This document shows positions 37,901 to 46,512 of a stretch of 64,000 nucleotides of DNA, in pieces. Under the pieces are notes generated by a model, which had not been told where the DNA came from, did not search any database, and saw only the letters and a program-made list of their open reading frames with translations. The position numbers and the translations under genes are program-made. The stretch comes from Labilibaculum filiforme. GTDB taxonomy: Bacteria; Bacteroidota; Bacteroidia; Bacteroidales; Marinifilaceae. The stretch lies in NCBI RefSeq assembly GCF_002843315.1, contig NZ_MVDD01000007.1, positions 1-64,000 on the forward strand. The letters are read 5' to 3'. The first letter of the stretch is position 1. Each line of letters starts with the position of its first letter.

Positions 37901-39462
37901 GTTTGAGGAGCACTAACACCATCGCTGGTAAATTCTCCCACTCGAAACACTTGTCCTCTGTAAGTATACTCGAACGAAACCGCTAAAACTTCATCTGCAT
38001 TTAATGCTTGGCTTAATGAAATATAACCCAATTTTTCATTCACCGAATATTCCGATTCGGATAGTTTTCGTGCATTTTCCACTTTTTCGTAATCGGTACC
38101 GCTAACAAAACTGGGAGCTAATGGATTCAATGTACTTGTAACCTGATTAATATCACGAATACCAGAATAGGTGCTTGTCATTTGCTGATACAGATCATTC
38201 AACTCGTTGTTCGGTAAATTACCTGTTCCTGTTTGCGAAAATACTGAGGGATTAGAAATATTAGCAGCATCCTCGGCCAAATCTACATAAGCAACAAGGT
38301 TTCTGGAATCCTGAAAATTGGAAGTTTTATTTGTTACCCAAACCTCCACTTTATTTATGGCAATCCCCGAATTAATAACAGGAAGATTTTTCAATGCCTG
38401 ATCGTAATGATCGTAAAAATATTTGGATAGGAAAAAATGTCGGTTTGCTTCGTATTTATCTACTGAAATTTCAAACTCATTTTCTTGAGCACCATTCTCC
38501 ATTTCAATAACGCTAGTTTCCCCTTTTTGCTGAGAAAAAATAGATGTAACAGATAACTTTCCGAATTGCATTTGCGCCTTTACCCCAAACAAATTTTGAC
38601 CGCCTGTGATCAGTGTATTGGAGATTGGCATTGAAACATTCCCAGCTTCAATTTTCTTAATAATTTCATCTTCGTCACCAGAATATTCCAAACGCATCTG
38701 ATTTTCGAAATCAAAAGTAGCCTCGGTATTGTAATTTACATCCATTTTCAACTTCTCGCCAACGGTACCCGTTACGTTCATTTGAATCTTCTCATCGAAA
38801 TCGAAGCTGGTTGTTTTTCTAAGATTTACAGGAAGGGTTGGATTTTCGACCTTGGTAGTATTAATACCAAAAGTTAATTCAGCTGATCCCTGCGGTTTGA
38901 TTGAAATTGTATTGCTGCCAAAAATTTTATCAACAAATTGTCCTCCTAATTTCAAATCTGGAACTAATTCATCTCCACCAGCACCATCACTTTTACTTCT
39001 CTCCATCCAATAATCTCGAAGCGACTTATCTGCTTCGTATTGTTTGTACTCTTCCTCAGTCATGCTAATTGGACGACGATAATCCACATCGCCAATTCGA
39101 GTTACTAAAATATAGTTGCCCGAAACAGGATCGTACTCAATAGAGGTTTGAATATTTTGAGGATCTTTAAGATAAAGAGGAGATTGATTCTGAGATCCAA
39201 ATTCCAAATTATCATTTACATCATCAAAAGGATAAGGTAAAGAGTTGTCTTTAGCATCAGGATTATCTTTGTAGAATGGAGATTTTGCATTAACTACGCG
39301 ATTCGTTCCGCTTTTTGTTCGTTTGGTAGTATCCTGTTGCTGTGTTACTTGTAACTCATTATTCAAAATGGAGTTACGAGCATTCAGACTGTAGTTACTT
39401 CCCAGAGCACTACAGAACAATACTATAAAAACAGTCAATATAAATTTAATCAGTTTCTTCAA
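31903..39462 (-). CDS. sprA: SprA, outer-membrane translocon of the type IX secretion system
   Basis: The 2519-residue protein is the giant SprA beta-barrel through which type IX cargo crosses the outer membrane; it also supports gliding in motile relatives. A signal peptide (MKKLIKFILTVFIVLFCSALG) is followed by repeated SprA_N-type segments (e.g. GSNTISIKPQGSAELTFG and GKLSVTSIFSQQKGE) and a long C-terminal barrel ending in EFGASIRFTLSN. The start codon is TTG: an in-frame TAA lies four codons upstream and no ATG occurs between it and the signal sequence. It follows ruvA by 43 bp. The frame is uninterrupted. Confidence 0.96.
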   Translation of the reverse strand: MKKLIKFILTVFIVLFCSALGSNYSLNARNSILNNELQVTQQQDTTKRTKSGTNRVVNAKSPFYKDNPDAKDNSLPYPFDDVNDNLEFGSQNQSPLYLKDPQNIQTSIEYDPVSGNYILVTRIGDVDYRRPISMTEEEYKQYEADKSLRDYWMERSKSDGAGGDELVPDLKLGGQFVDKIFGSNTISIKPQGSAELTFGINTTKVENPTLPVNLRKTTSFDFDEKIQMNVTGTVGEKLKMDVNYNTEATFDFENQMRLEYSGDEDEIIKKIEAGNVSMPISNTLITGGQNLFGVKAQMQFGKLSVTSIFSQQKGETSVIEMENGAQENEFEISVDKYEANRHFFLSKYFYDHYDQALKNLPVINSGIAINKVEVWVTNKTSNFQDSRNLVAYVDLAEDAANISNPSVFSQTGTGNLPNNELNDLYQQMTSTYSGIRDINQVTSTLNPLAPSFVSGTDYEKVENARKLSESEYSVNEKLGYISLSQALNADEVLAVSFEYTYRGQVFRVGEFTSDGVSAPQTLIMKLLKGTNLSPKMPTWKLMMKNIYNIGAFQVNQEDFILNVLYQNANAGTSINYITEGDIKNKSLLEVLNVDNLNSQLDPGADGMFDFIDGITIYSTNGRIIFPEIEPFGSYLREKINNDAIADKYVFEELYTLTQNDAQQIAEKNKYSLKGSYKSSTSSEISLNALNVEPGSVSVKAGGRELVENIDYTVDYTLGRVKIINQSLLESSTPISISSENNSLFNIQTKTLMGVQMDYQFNDDFNLGATMMHLSEQPLTQKVNIGDEPISNTIWGLNGSYRTESEFLTRMVDKIPFIETKEPSSIAIEGEFAQLIPGHNKAIGSSGTSYIDDFEGTETSIDMKSLSSWVLASTPQNNESLFPEGNLNNDLAYGYNRAKLAWYVIDPLFLRNSSATPGHIKSDKDQQSNHFVREIYEEEIWPNKETASGVPTNISVLNMAYYPDEKGPYNFDVDGQAGISQGMNPDGSLKAPESRWGGIMRKIETNDFEAANIAYVEFWMMDPFVYEQNHKGGDLYFNLGNVSEDILRDSRKSFENGLPTDEVVTLVDSTKWGRVPLVQSLVNAFDNNTNSRRYQDVGLDGLNSEDELTYFNEYIQAISISANLGAGSGAYVLAQNDPSGDDYHYFRGADYDSDEVSILDRYKKYNGPEGNSPTSELSGSSYPTSATTLPDVEDINHDNTLSETEAYYQYKVHLTPTEMQVGQNFIVDKVTSTVDLENGTEGSVNWYQFKIPVDEFDDSYGNISDFTSIRFMRMFMKDFEEDVVLRFATLDLVRDDWRRYDQSINENEMDDIVSEAGFDITAVNIEENASKEPVNYILPPGIDRVVDPSNPQLIQLNEQAILLKITDLEDGKGRGAYKTLNMDVRKYGKFKMDVHAEQIEGYALGDDEVSVFVRLGSDYQDNYYEYEIPLKLTPAGLYNGDSDDDRLTVWPDENRFDFKLSLFQTIKQLRNDAVRSSSANYSDVYDLKVAALSSDADALHDEHIVRIKGNPNLATIKTIMIGVKNPSDDGTGMDDNQLKSVEVWLNEMRLTDFDEDGGWAANLRVTTKLADFGTVTWAGSKITSGFGGIEDGVNDRYQDNIFQYDLSASFELGKFFPEKSGVRIPMYYAISEETVSPEYNPLDPDIPLDVALDNAGSKSERDSIEKISQEYTKRKSFNLTNVRIEKAEGKAKLLDVSNLSLTYSYNETYSRDISTVRDLEKNYRGVLSYNYNNVPKNVQPFKRVKAFQKPMFRLLKDFNFYYLPTQLSFRSDLQRYYREIEKRNIPEVGSTDLTTIKIDPTFDKDFIWYRYYDLKYNLTKGLKFDFSATNTSRIDEPDGIVDKDRDRESYNIWKDSIWNNLMDGGRNIQYHHNFNLTYTVPINKIPLLNWTSVTARYAGAYDWNAGAITADTIELGNTIRNSNNIQVNGQLNMVNLYNKVGILKRINQKYSSNRKYKKKTDSYKKVNYESTVEELKAGIPYSIYHKLSTEDISIKVYDTQGKEVNVKVKAVTGNRAKITASEDVRNVRVRVNGKLSESDGIFALIGENILRGVMSVRNISINYSEINSTTLSGYMPQTNYFGGESYNGTKAPGFNFLIGNQDNNFAQTAADKGWITTDESLYEPYVMSHTQNFTIRSTIEPLKGLKIDLTANRNYSRNRSEYYIYDSGSDKFTAENLVKSGNFSMSFMSIKSAFFTIGNTGDYSSEYFDKFLEIRKNESLRLAKARYGADYDEKMITEQVMKGTEVTTVETGYYEGYGETSQEVLIPAFLKAYGNGGKGYDKLFPAITQMKPNWRVTFEGLSKLPLIKRYFKSINLSHSYSATYDVGSYNTNLTYEEGEDGFSIIRDMSDNFLPLYEANSISINEQFNPLINVDMIWKNNFSTSFEIKRTRNLILSLSNTQLTEVASNEMIFGLGYRFDDFGMIIGSGSRQKKFKSDLNLRGDLSIRKNNTIIRKIVDEVDQLTSGQKVVTLKFSADYVLSNRFNLRLYYDRIVNTPYVSLSYPTTTTEFGASIRFTLSN

Positions 39463-39505
39463 TGGTTGATTACCTTAGGTTAGTAAAGCAATTACGTTCT
39501 TTAAA

Positions 39506-40087
39506 TTACAATTGTTTCAAGGCCAGTTTAATTAGATCCTCAACACTTGCATCGCGATTCGCTGTAAAAAGTTTATCTATAACTTTAGTCACCGAATTCT
39601 TTGCAAATCCTAACATTACTAAAGCAGATAACGCTTCTTCTTTGGTAGTATTGTTCTGCGGCAAAGAAAAGTCGGATATATCAGTATCTTTTCCAAGTTT
39701 ATCTTTTAGTTCGATAATAATTCGCTGTGCCGACTTAGCACCAATTCCTTTTACTCCCTGTAATGTTTTTACATCACTCGAAATAATTGCAGTTTGAATT
39801 TCGGAAGGCGTTAAAGAGGAAAGCATCATTCGAGCAGTGTTTGCACCAACACCCGACACCGATATTAGATAACGAAAAATTCCTCTCTCATTCGCATCTA
39901 TAAAACCAAACAAAATATGTGCATCTTCGCGCACCACCTGATGCAAATACAACTGCACCTCTCTATGTCCAGACAATTTAGAATAGGTATTTAATGATAT
40001 ATTTAAAAAATACCCAATTCCGTTAGTTTCAATAACTACCGAGGTTGGTGTTAGCTCAGCAATTATTCCTTTGATATACTCAAACAT
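39506..40087 (-). CDS. ruvA: Holliday junction branch migration protein RuvA
   Basis: RuvA binds four-way junctions and loads the RuvB motor. The 193 residues show the N-terminal OB fold (MFEYIKGIIAELTPTSVVIETNGIGYF), two helix-hairpin-helix motifs (ISVSGVGANTARMML and LQGVKGIGAKSAQRIIIELKDKL) and the C-terminal RuvB-binding domain. It lies directly upstream of sprA, the usual arrangement in Bacteroidota, and 142 bp downstream of pdxA, from which it is separated by a terminator. Confidence 0.96.
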   Translation of the reverse strand: MFEYIKGIIAELTPTSVVIETNGIGYFLNISLNTYSKLSGHREVQLYLHQVVREDAHILFGFIDANERGIFRYLISVSGVGANTARMMLSSLTPSEIQTAIISSDVKTLQGVKGIGAKSAQRIIIELKDKLGKDTDISDFSLPQNNTTKEEALSALVMLGFAKNSVTKVIDKLFTANRDASVEDLIKLALKQL

Positions 40088-40177
40088 AAAATATGAATTG
40101 GATTTCCTTGTTTAGAACGTTAAAATATGTAAAATTATGCAATTTTTATAATCAATACTTCCCTTTTAACAAAAAAT

Positions 40178-40208
40178 AAAAGAGCGATTTAGATTCAACC
40201 GCTCTTTT
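40178..40208 (-). terminator. Intrinsic terminator after pdxA
   Basis: Stem AAAAGAGCG/CGCTCTTTT with a 13-nt loop. The minus-strand product ends in a T-rich tract. It separates pdxA from ruvA-sprA. Confidence 0.7.
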
Positions 40209-40229
40209 CACTATTTTTTTGAAAGTTAA

Positions 40230-41285
40230 TTACGAATTTTTTGATGCTTCTGATGTTTGCATCGGATTCTTACTAATTTCTTCGAAATTTTCTCGATTTC
40301 TATAAACATCAATTGCCATATACAAGGCTTGCTGAAAAGATTTTTCAGACGCAACATTTGTTCCTGCAATAGAATAGGCTGTTCCGTGTGCTGGTGATGT
40401 TCTAATTTTAGATAATCCAGCTGTAAAATTCACACCAGAATCAAAAGCCAAAGCTTTAAAAGGAGCCAAGCCTTGATCATGATACATTGCCAAAATAGCA
40501 TCAAATTTTAGATAATCTGACGAACCAAAGAAACCATCGGCAGGATAAGGTCCTAAGGCCATAATTCCCTTTTCGCGAGCTTCATCCAAAGCAGGAATTA
40601 TTACATCGATTTCTTCTGTGCCAATTAACCCTTCGTCGCCAGCATGCGGATTTAAGCTTAAGACCGCAATTCGTGGTTTTCTAATTCCAAAATCCTTCTG
40701 TAAAGAACTATTCAGGATATTCAACTTACTTATAATATTCTCTTTTGTAACTACTTCGGGAACTTTCGAAATAGGTACATGACCTGCAACAACTCCCACT
40801 CTAAGCTTATCACTAATTAAAAGCATTAATGATTTTCCAGAATTCAATTTGCTTTCTAGATATTCGGTGTGACCTGGAAATACAAAATCTTTAGATTGAA
40901 TATTCTTTTTATTGATTGGAGCTGTCACCAACACATCAATTAATCCCTTTTCTAAATCGGCAACTGCAGCTTCTAAAGCCTTAAATGCTGATTCGCCAGC
41001 ACTACTTGTGGATTTTCCTAATTCAACTTTTATATTTTCATCGACACAATTAATAATATTGGTTCGATTCGGATGTGCTTCCTGAGCTTCCTTTATATTA
41101 TTTAAACTAAAGGTTTCTATATCAAGAGCTTTTCGGTGATAGGCTGCTACTTTTGGAGAACCATAAATAATAGGTGTACAAAGCTCGTACATCCTTTCAT
41201 CCATCAAACTTTTAATAATAACCTCGTAGCCTATTCCGTTAATATCGCCATGAGTGATTCCAACTCTTATTTTAGTGTTTTTCAT
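40230..41285 (-). CDS. pdxA: 4-hydroxythreonine-4-phosphate dehydrogenase PdxA
   Basis: NAD-dependent, metal-dependent enzyme of DXP-dependent vitamin B6 synthesis. Motifs: GITHGDINGIGYEVI near the N-terminus, metal-ligand histidines in VFPGHTEYLES and MYHDQGLAPFKAL, and LSLNPHAGDEGLIG. It has 351 residues, normal length. It is probably transcribed alone: a terminator follows it and 244 bp of non-coding DNA precedes it. Its B6 product supports PLP enzymes such as SufS in this window. Confidence 0.95.
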   Translation of the reverse strand: MKNTKIRVGITHGDINGIGYEVIIKSLMDERMYELCTPIIYGSPKVAAYHRKALDIETFSLNNIKEAQEAHPNRTNIINCVDENIKVELGKSTSSAGESAFKALEAAVADLEKGLIDVLVTAPINKKNIQSKDFVFPGHTEYLESKLNSGKSLMLLISDKLRVGVVAGHVPISKVPEVVTKENIISKLNILNSSLQKDFGIRKPRIAVLSLNPHAGDEGLIGTEEIDVIIPALDEAREKGIMALGPYPADGFFGSSDYLKFDAILAMYHDQGLAPFKALAFDSGVNFTAGLSKIRTSPAHGTAYSIAGTNVASEKSFQQALYMAIDVYRNRENFEEISKNPMQTSEASKNS

Positions 41286-41529
41286 CTGTCATTCATTTTA
41301 TATCAGTGGACTGATATTACTTTCAATTGTTCTATTGTAATTTGCTATTACCAAAAATACTGAACAAGAAAATAATCAGTTATATCTATACTTCTGCAGC
41401 CATCTGCCTTTGTAAATACAAAGAACCGAAGGATTAAGAAACACATTTGCAAGACATTGTGCTTTCATTTTAGAAAATCATTACAAAAATAGAAAGATTC
41501 AATAAAAGAGCATCATCTTTTCAATTATT

Positions 41530-42969
41530 CTATGAGCGATATTGTTTAATAAATTCAAATAACAATCGTACACCAACCCCTGTACCACCTTTCCCTCTAT
41601 AATTATCGGTAGCACTTATAAATGCAGGTCCGGCAATATCCAGATGAATCCATGGATAATTGGTAAAATGCTCTAAAAACTTCCCAGCAGTAATTGCTCC
41701 TCCATCCCGGCCACCAAGGTTCTTTAAATCTGCAATGTCCGACTTTATTAACTCTCCAAACTCTTCCCAGAAAGGAAACTCAACCAATCGTTCATACACT
41801 TTTTCTCCCGACACCTTTAGTTGAATCATTTTATCTTTACTCGCATCGTTTCCCATTGCAACCATACCATATTGACCAATGGCAACGGCGGCTGCACCTG
41901 TTAAAGTAGCCAAATCAACAACAAATTCTGGTTTGTACATATCGGCGTAACTAAGAGCATCGGCCAAAAGCATTCTTCCTTCGGCATCGGTATTTAAAAC
42001 CTCCACTGTTTTCCCATTATACATTTCAACAACATCACCAGGAACATAAGCATTCCCACCAGGGCGATTATCGGTTGCTGGAATCAAACCAATAACATGA
42101 ATTGGTAATTTAGCTTTCGCGATTGCATAAATAGCTCCGGCTACCGATGCAGCACCACCCATGTCCGATTTCATCAAATCCATGCTATCTTTAGTAGGCT
42201 TCAGGCTCAATCCTCCTGTATCGTAAACAACTCCTTTCCCAACAAAAACAATAGGTTTGGCATTTACTGCGTCTTTTGATTTCCACTCTAAAATAGAAAA
42301 AGTTGGCTCATCAATACTTCCTTTATTCACTGCCAGCAAACCTCCCATTTTTAAACTTTCAATTTTTTTCTTTCCAAAAACTTCCACCGAAAATCCAGCT
42401 TTACTTCCCATTGTACGAATTTCCTCGCTAAGTTTTTCTGCTGTAAGGTAGCTTAATGGTTCATTTACCAATTCACGAGCAAACCGTACTCCCTCTACTA
42501 TAGCAATTAACTCATCCACATGGTTTTGACCTACAACACTACTATCAATAAAAACTTCTTGAAGCGTATGCTTTAATTTTTTTGTATCCGTAAAGTATTT
42601 TAGAAATTGATAATTACTTAATGCAATACCTTCTGTTAAAGCAAGAATTGCCTCCAAATCGTTCAGCATATCCTGCAAAACAATTTTGGTGATTTTACTT
42701 TCCTGAATTTTGCCATGCAAAGAGAAACCCAATTTCCTCATTTTTTCTAAATCGGAATCGGCAAACTTCTTGGTATCAGTTACATGTAAATACAGCTTTT
42801 GTGTATAACGATTCAGTTCAATTAAAAGAACTTCGTCGGCAATTTGCGCATCGACAAACTTCATTTCCTGCTCGGAAAGAGGAAGATTTTTATAATTTTC
42901 ACTTGTAGCTAAAAAAAGAACATTATCGTTCTTGTTCAACTTCTGATTGCTTTTTACTTCTATTTTCAT
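41530..42969 (-). CDS. Leucyl aminopeptidase, M17 family
   Basis: A 479-residue cytosolic metallo-aminopeptidase. The two-metal site and catalytic lysine lie in FVGKGVVYDTGGLSLKP, MDLMKSDMGGAASV and NTDAEGRMLLADAL, all intact. The N-terminal M17 domain is present but divergent. It would release N-terminal residues from short peptides, in line with the peptide-consuming lifestyle suggested by the S46 dipeptidyl-peptidase elsewhere in the window. ATG start 42969. Confidence 0.95.
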   Translation of the reverse strand: MKIEVKSNQKLNKNDNVLFLATSENYKNLPLSEQEMKFVDAQIADEVLLIELNRYTQKLYLHVTDTKKFADSDLEKMRKLGFSLHGKIQESKITKIVLQDMLNDLEAILALTEGIALSNYQFLKYFTDTKKLKHTLQEVFIDSSVVGQNHVDELIAIVEGVRFARELVNEPLSYLTAEKLSEEIRTMGSKAGFSVEVFGKKKIESLKMGGLLAVNKGSIDEPTFSILEWKSKDAVNAKPIVFVGKGVVYDTGGLSLKPTKDSMDLMKSDMGGAASVAGAIYAIAKAKLPIHVIGLIPATDNRPGGNAYVPGDVVEMYNGKTVEVLNTDAEGRMLLADALSYADMYKPEFVVDLATLTGAAAVAIGQYGMVAMGNDASKDKMIQLKVSGEKVYERLVEFPFWEEFGELIKSDIADLKNLGGRDGGAITAGKFLEHFTNYPWIHLDIAGPAFISATDNYRGKGGTGVGVRLLFEFIKQYRS

Positions 42970-43157
42970 GGAAACTACTATTTAGAGTGAAGTCCTGATT
43001 TATCAACGTGAACACTTGTATTACCGCAAGATACAACTACTACTTTCATTGCATCCCCTTAATGTAGTAATAAACAAATATCTTCAGTTGATTTTTATAG
43101 TCAAGTAAAAATAGTAAAAAACCAGGCGGAAAACATTACTCCTTGAGTATGAAAATA

Positions 43158-43185
43158 AAAACCGCAGTTCAAAGCTGCGGTTGTT
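43158..43185 (-). terminator. Intrinsic terminator after the 43.2 kb hypothetical gene
   Basis: Stem AACCGCAG/CTGCGGTT, 7-nt loop, followed on the minus strand by TTTTATTTT. It ends directly at the stop codon of the gene at 43187. Confidence 0.75.
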
Positions 43186-43186
43186 T

Positions 43187-43567
43187 TTACAATTTATCGG
43201 GATTTTCTTTGAAATAATTTCTAATGAGTACTTTCTTCAGTTCTCGTAAAATAATTAATTCTGTCAGTAATTCTGATTTCGGAACATCCGGAAAATCCAA
43301 TTCTGTTCTAATTATTTGTTTCTCGTTCACATCGATCTGATACAATAGTAACACTAATCGGTGATAATCCCGATCCAGCAAATAAGCGATATGCTCATTT
43401 AATTGATTAAAAAGTTCTTCGTAAGCATTATGAATTTCCCCGGAAAATTTCACCTCCAAACCAAACTGATCAAAATCTTTTTCGATTTGGGCTGCCACTT
43501 GCCGAATTACCTCCTCGCGATTACGATAAGGTTCAATGCTCAAATTTTTTAAATCGGGTAAATTCAC
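43187..43567 (-). CDS. Hypothetical protein, Bacteroidota type
   Basis: A 126-residue soluble, probably helical protein. It begins at GTG 43567; an in-frame stop two codons upstream and the absence of an ATG make this start the only one that keeps the N-terminus MNLPDLKNL. Conserved-looking parts are QFGLEVKFSG, LLDRDYHRLVLLLYQIDV and LTELIILRELKKVLIRNYF. I do not recognise a named family. It follows the DUF4837 lipoprotein gene by 3 bp, so the two are surely co-transcribed, and a terminator follows. Confidence 0.7.
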   Translation of the reverse strand: MNLPDLKNLSIEPYRNREEVIRQVAAQIEKDFDQFGLEVKFSGEIHNAYEELFNQLNEHIAYLLDRDYHRLVLLLYQIDVNEKQIIRTELDFPDVPKSELLTELIILRELKKVLIRNYFKENPDKL

Positions 43568-43570
43568 GTT

Positions 43571-44569
43571 CTATTTTTTTTCGATACTAGTGTAAGAGTA
43601 CATGATCGCTTCCAATTCCCTCAACAATTCTCGTTTGTCGTGGTTCGGATAGTAAACGTATGAATCCAAGCAAACTACTCTATTGTTCTTTTGGTCGAGA
43701 AAAGTGATATTAACAAAAGGACCACCCATAAAATCGCCATTCACTTTCCACAAGCCTCGTGTTTCGGAAGCATAATTGTCGAAAAACTCGAATTGACGAT
43801 TCGAGATCGGAAAACCCATTTCAGTACACATATAGCTCCCTTCCTTAGGTCCAGGGACATATTTTTCCAGTAAGAAATTTCTCTTTTTTACTACCGCTTC
43901 TTTTAAAAATGCATCTTCGGAAAGATAATCGTAGGTATAAATAAACATACCTTGACTGGTACTTGGTGTTTCTTTACTCACCCAAATAAAATCAGCCTCT
44001 TCCTTATTAATAGTATATCCAGGAGGAAAAGACAAGGTGAAACCATTTTTCTCTTTTAGTTTTTCAAAAATTTCCTGAACAGCACTCTTTTTGAAAACTT
44101 TAAGTATTCGATCCCGTTCTCCAACATGAAAATAAGCGATAATTTTATTTTTATTTTCACTCAAAAGTTGAATCATCTCCTTATTACTCTTTGCTTCGAT
44201 TTTCATGAACGATTGTGTTTTTGCATACAATTCATTCTTAACGGAAATCTTATTCTCGGTAACTTTTGACGACACCCGTAGATCCAAGATACTTCGGTGA
44301 GTTTTAAACATACTGGAAAACTCATTGTGCGTAAGTTGCAGTATGTTAAATAGAGACTCATCTTGTGGCAATCCAATTTGAGTATCATTTAATACAGATT
44401 TTAAAGTATCTCCCACACTTCCTTCATATAAAGCATCGTTGATTAATACTACTACTTCTCCAGATGCTCCAGTTACAGTAGGCCGTAAGCCCTGTGTTGT
44501 TTTTTTGCAGGAAGAAATACTTACTACCACAAGCAAACTAAATAATACTGTTTGAATTATTCTCTTCAT
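43571..44569 (-). CDS. DUF4837 family lipoprotein
   Basis: A 332-residue exported lipoprotein. The signal ends in the lipobox SISSC (Cys21). The mature part has the DUF4837 features TGASGEVVVLIND, LPQDESLFNILQLTHNEFSSMFKTHRSI and FPPGYTINKEEADFIWVSKETPSTSQGMFIYTY. The family is largely restricted to Bacteroidota; the function is unknown. Neighbours MltD, TatA and RseP suggest an envelope role, but that is context only. It is 29 bp downstream of mltD. Confidence 0.9.
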   Translation of the reverse strand: MKRIIQTVLFSLLVVVSISSCKKTTQGLRPTVTGASGEVVVLINDALYEGSVGDTLKSVLNDTQIGLPQDESLFNILQLTHNEFSSMFKTHRSILDLRVSSKVTENKISVKNELYAKTQSFMKIEAKSNKEMIQLLSENKNKIIAYFHVGERDRILKVFKKSAVQEIFEKLKEKNGFTLSFPPGYTINKEEADFIWVSKETPSTSQGMFIYTYDYLSEDAFLKEAVVKKRNFLLEKYVPGPKEGSYMCTEMGFPISNRQFEFFDNYASETRGLWKVNGDFMGGPFVNITFLDQKNNRVVCLDSYVYYPNHDKRELLRELEAIMYSYTSIEKK

Positions 44570-44598
44570 AATTTTTAAGTTTACAGAGACAAATGTTT

Positions 44599-46059
44599 CT
44601 ATTCGTAATGAACTATTTTTAATACCATTCCAGGCACTAATTCCTTAGAACGAGTAATACTATTTAATTCTACCAAATCGTTCGTCGATTCTAACTGAAA
44701 CCTGTCAGCAATTGATCTTAAACTATCTCCCGACTGAACTTCATATAACAAAAACCGGCTTTTTTTCAACGACGGATCTCTTTGTGGCTTTTGAGCCAAA
44801 GTATCGGAAGGATATACCCAAATTTTTAATTTCTGTCCAATAAAAATATCCGGACTCTCCATATCGTTCCACTCTTTGATATTATTAATTGTACAAGCGT
44901 ATTTCATTGCTATTTTATGAAAATACTCTCCTGCCTCCACTTTGTGAAGAATACAATATTTTCCGTCGGTACTAGAAAGATCTTTTTGCAATTCCAGATA
45001 CTTTTTAGGTTCCTCTTTCATGCCATAAATAATCTCTTCCGAATCGATAAAATCTCCAACTTTAGCAATTGGAAGCACTAATTTAGCAGGAAGCTCACAC
45101 AAAGGAATTAAATCGCATTTATAAATTGGATTCAATTCTCGAACCGCCTCCAAAGACAAATCGAGAACTTTAGCAACATACTTAAAAGAAACTGGCTTAT
45201 TTACAGTAACCGGCGAAATTCGAAAGTAGGGATAAACATTTTTAGCTGGAACAATATTGTGTTCTGAACTATAATTCATTACGTAATTTACGGCAATAAA
45301 TGCCGGTACATAATTTCTGGTTTGTTCAGGTAAATAAGGAGATATTTCCCAAAAATTGGTTTTCCCACCAGAACGTTGAATGGCCTCGCGAACAATACCA
45401 GGTCCACCGTTATAGGCAGCCAATGCCAGTTGCCAATCGCCAAAAATCCGATGCAAATATTGCAAATATTTGCATGCTGCTTCTGTCGATTTCTCTGGAT
45501 CCATTCTCTCGTCTATATAAGAAGTAATTCTTAAATCGAACATTTTACTGGCATTAAACATGAACTGCCATAAACCCATAGCTCCGGATCGTGATTTTGC
45601 TTTTGGATCGAGTGCAGATTCTATCACTGCCAAATATTTTAATTCAAGTGGCAACTCATATTTATCCAGATACTCTTCAAATAATGGAAAATACAATTCG
45701 GAGCGTTCAATAATTTTGGCGGTTTTTGCCCGATGACGAATAGCGTAGGCATCAATATATCTTCTTACAATAGGCTTAAAATCCAATTCAATTGGACTTT
45801 GCATATTGAGTTTATTCATTCTTTCCTGATATATTTCATCGGTAAAAACAGGAATATAATTCGCATCAAGAATCACATTTTTAGGAAGATCTTCTTTTAG
45901 TATCTCCGATGTAAAATGGATTAGTCGCTGATTAATTTCATTAATATTCTCCGGTTTTTCTTTATTAAGAACATCAAAAAGAGACTGGGCATCTGTCTGA
46001 GTGACAAAAGCCAAGTTAATAATGAAAAGAAGTAAATATTTCCCCATAGATATTAACAT
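44599..46059 (-). CDS. mltD: Membrane-bound lytic murein transglycosylase D with LysM domains
   Basis: Cleaves peptidoglycan glycan strands. The 486-residue product has a signal peptide (start either ATG 46059 or ATG 46047, the latter giving MGKYLLLFIINLAFVT), a family 23 transglycosylase domain with the catalytic Glu in LAVIESALDPKAKS and then GAMGLWQFM and AYNGGPGIVREA, and two C-terminal LysM domains (HKVEAGEYFHKIA and YEVQSGDSLRSIADRF). It heads a three-gene unit with DUF4837 and the hypothetical at 43187. Confidence 0.94.
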   Translation of the reverse strand: MLISMGKYLLLFIINLAFVTQTDAQSLFDVLNKEKPENINEINQRLIHFTSEILKEDLPKNVILDANYIPVFTDEIYQERMNKLNMQSPIELDFKPIVRRYIDAYAIRHRAKTAKIIERSELYFPLFEEYLDKYELPLELKYLAVIESALDPKAKSRSGAMGLWQFMFNASKMFDLRITSYIDERMDPEKSTEAACKYLQYLHRIFGDWQLALAAYNGGPGIVREAIQRSGGKTNFWEISPYLPEQTRNYVPAFIAVNYVMNYSSEHNIVPAKNVYPYFRISPVTVNKPVSFKYVAKVLDLSLEAVRELNPIYKCDLIPLCELPAKLVLPIAKVGDFIDSEEIIYGMKEEPKKYLELQKDLSSTDGKYCILHKVEAGEYFHKIAMKYACTINNIKEWNDMESPDIFIGQKLKIWVYPSDTLAQKPQRDPSLKKSRFLLYEVQSGDSLRSIADRFQLESTNDLVELNSITRSKELVPGMVLKIVHYE

Positions 46060-46227
46060 TTAAGTGCCCTTAAATTTCGTAATTTAATGCGACACGATGC
46101 TATTTCAAGACCAAAATAACATAAAAAAAACATTTATTTCTAAATGTTACACGCAAAATGAATCTAAATAACTAAAAAGTTAGTTTTCAGTGCCATTTTA
46201 TTGAGTTTTAAATAAAAAAATCACAAA

Positions 46228-46257
46228 AAAAAAGGCAGGAAGTAAATCCCGCCTTTA
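46228..46257 (-). terminator. Intrinsic terminator after tatA
   Basis: Stem AAAGGCAGGA/TCCCGCCTTT with one mismatch; the minus-strand side ends in a long T run. It is 6 bp past the tatA stop. Confidence 0.75.
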
Positions 46258-46262
46258 ATGAA

Positions 46263-46460
46263 TTATTTATTTTCTGATTCTTTATCTTTACTCTTATCCT
46301 TATCGTCCTGATCTGTAGCTTTTTTAAACTCCTTCATTCCTTGCCCTAATCCTTTCATTAGTTCCGGAATTTTTTTCCCTCCAAAAAGAAGTACAATTAC
46401 AAATACAATAATTACGATTTGCCAGGGGCCAACCATTCCGGCTAAAACAAAAAGATTCAT
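46263..46460 (-). CDS. tatA: Twin-arginine translocase subunit TatA/E
   Basis: A 65-residue single-span protein of the TatA/B/E family: membrane helix about 13-26 ([14 protein letters not shown]), the hinge motif FGGKKIPEL, an amphipathic helix [14 protein letters not shown] and a charged Asp/Lys tail. It forms the pore of the Tat system for folded proteins. tatC is not in the window. It lies 53 bp after rseP and ends at a terminator. Confidence 0.92.
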   Translation of the reverse strand: MNLFVLAGMVGPWQIVIIVFVIVLLFGGKKIPELMKGLGQGMKEFKKATDQDDKDKSKDKESENK

Positions 46461-46512
46461 ATCTATTTTTTTAATGATTTATACTACTAAGTTACTAATT
46501 TTAATGAAATTC

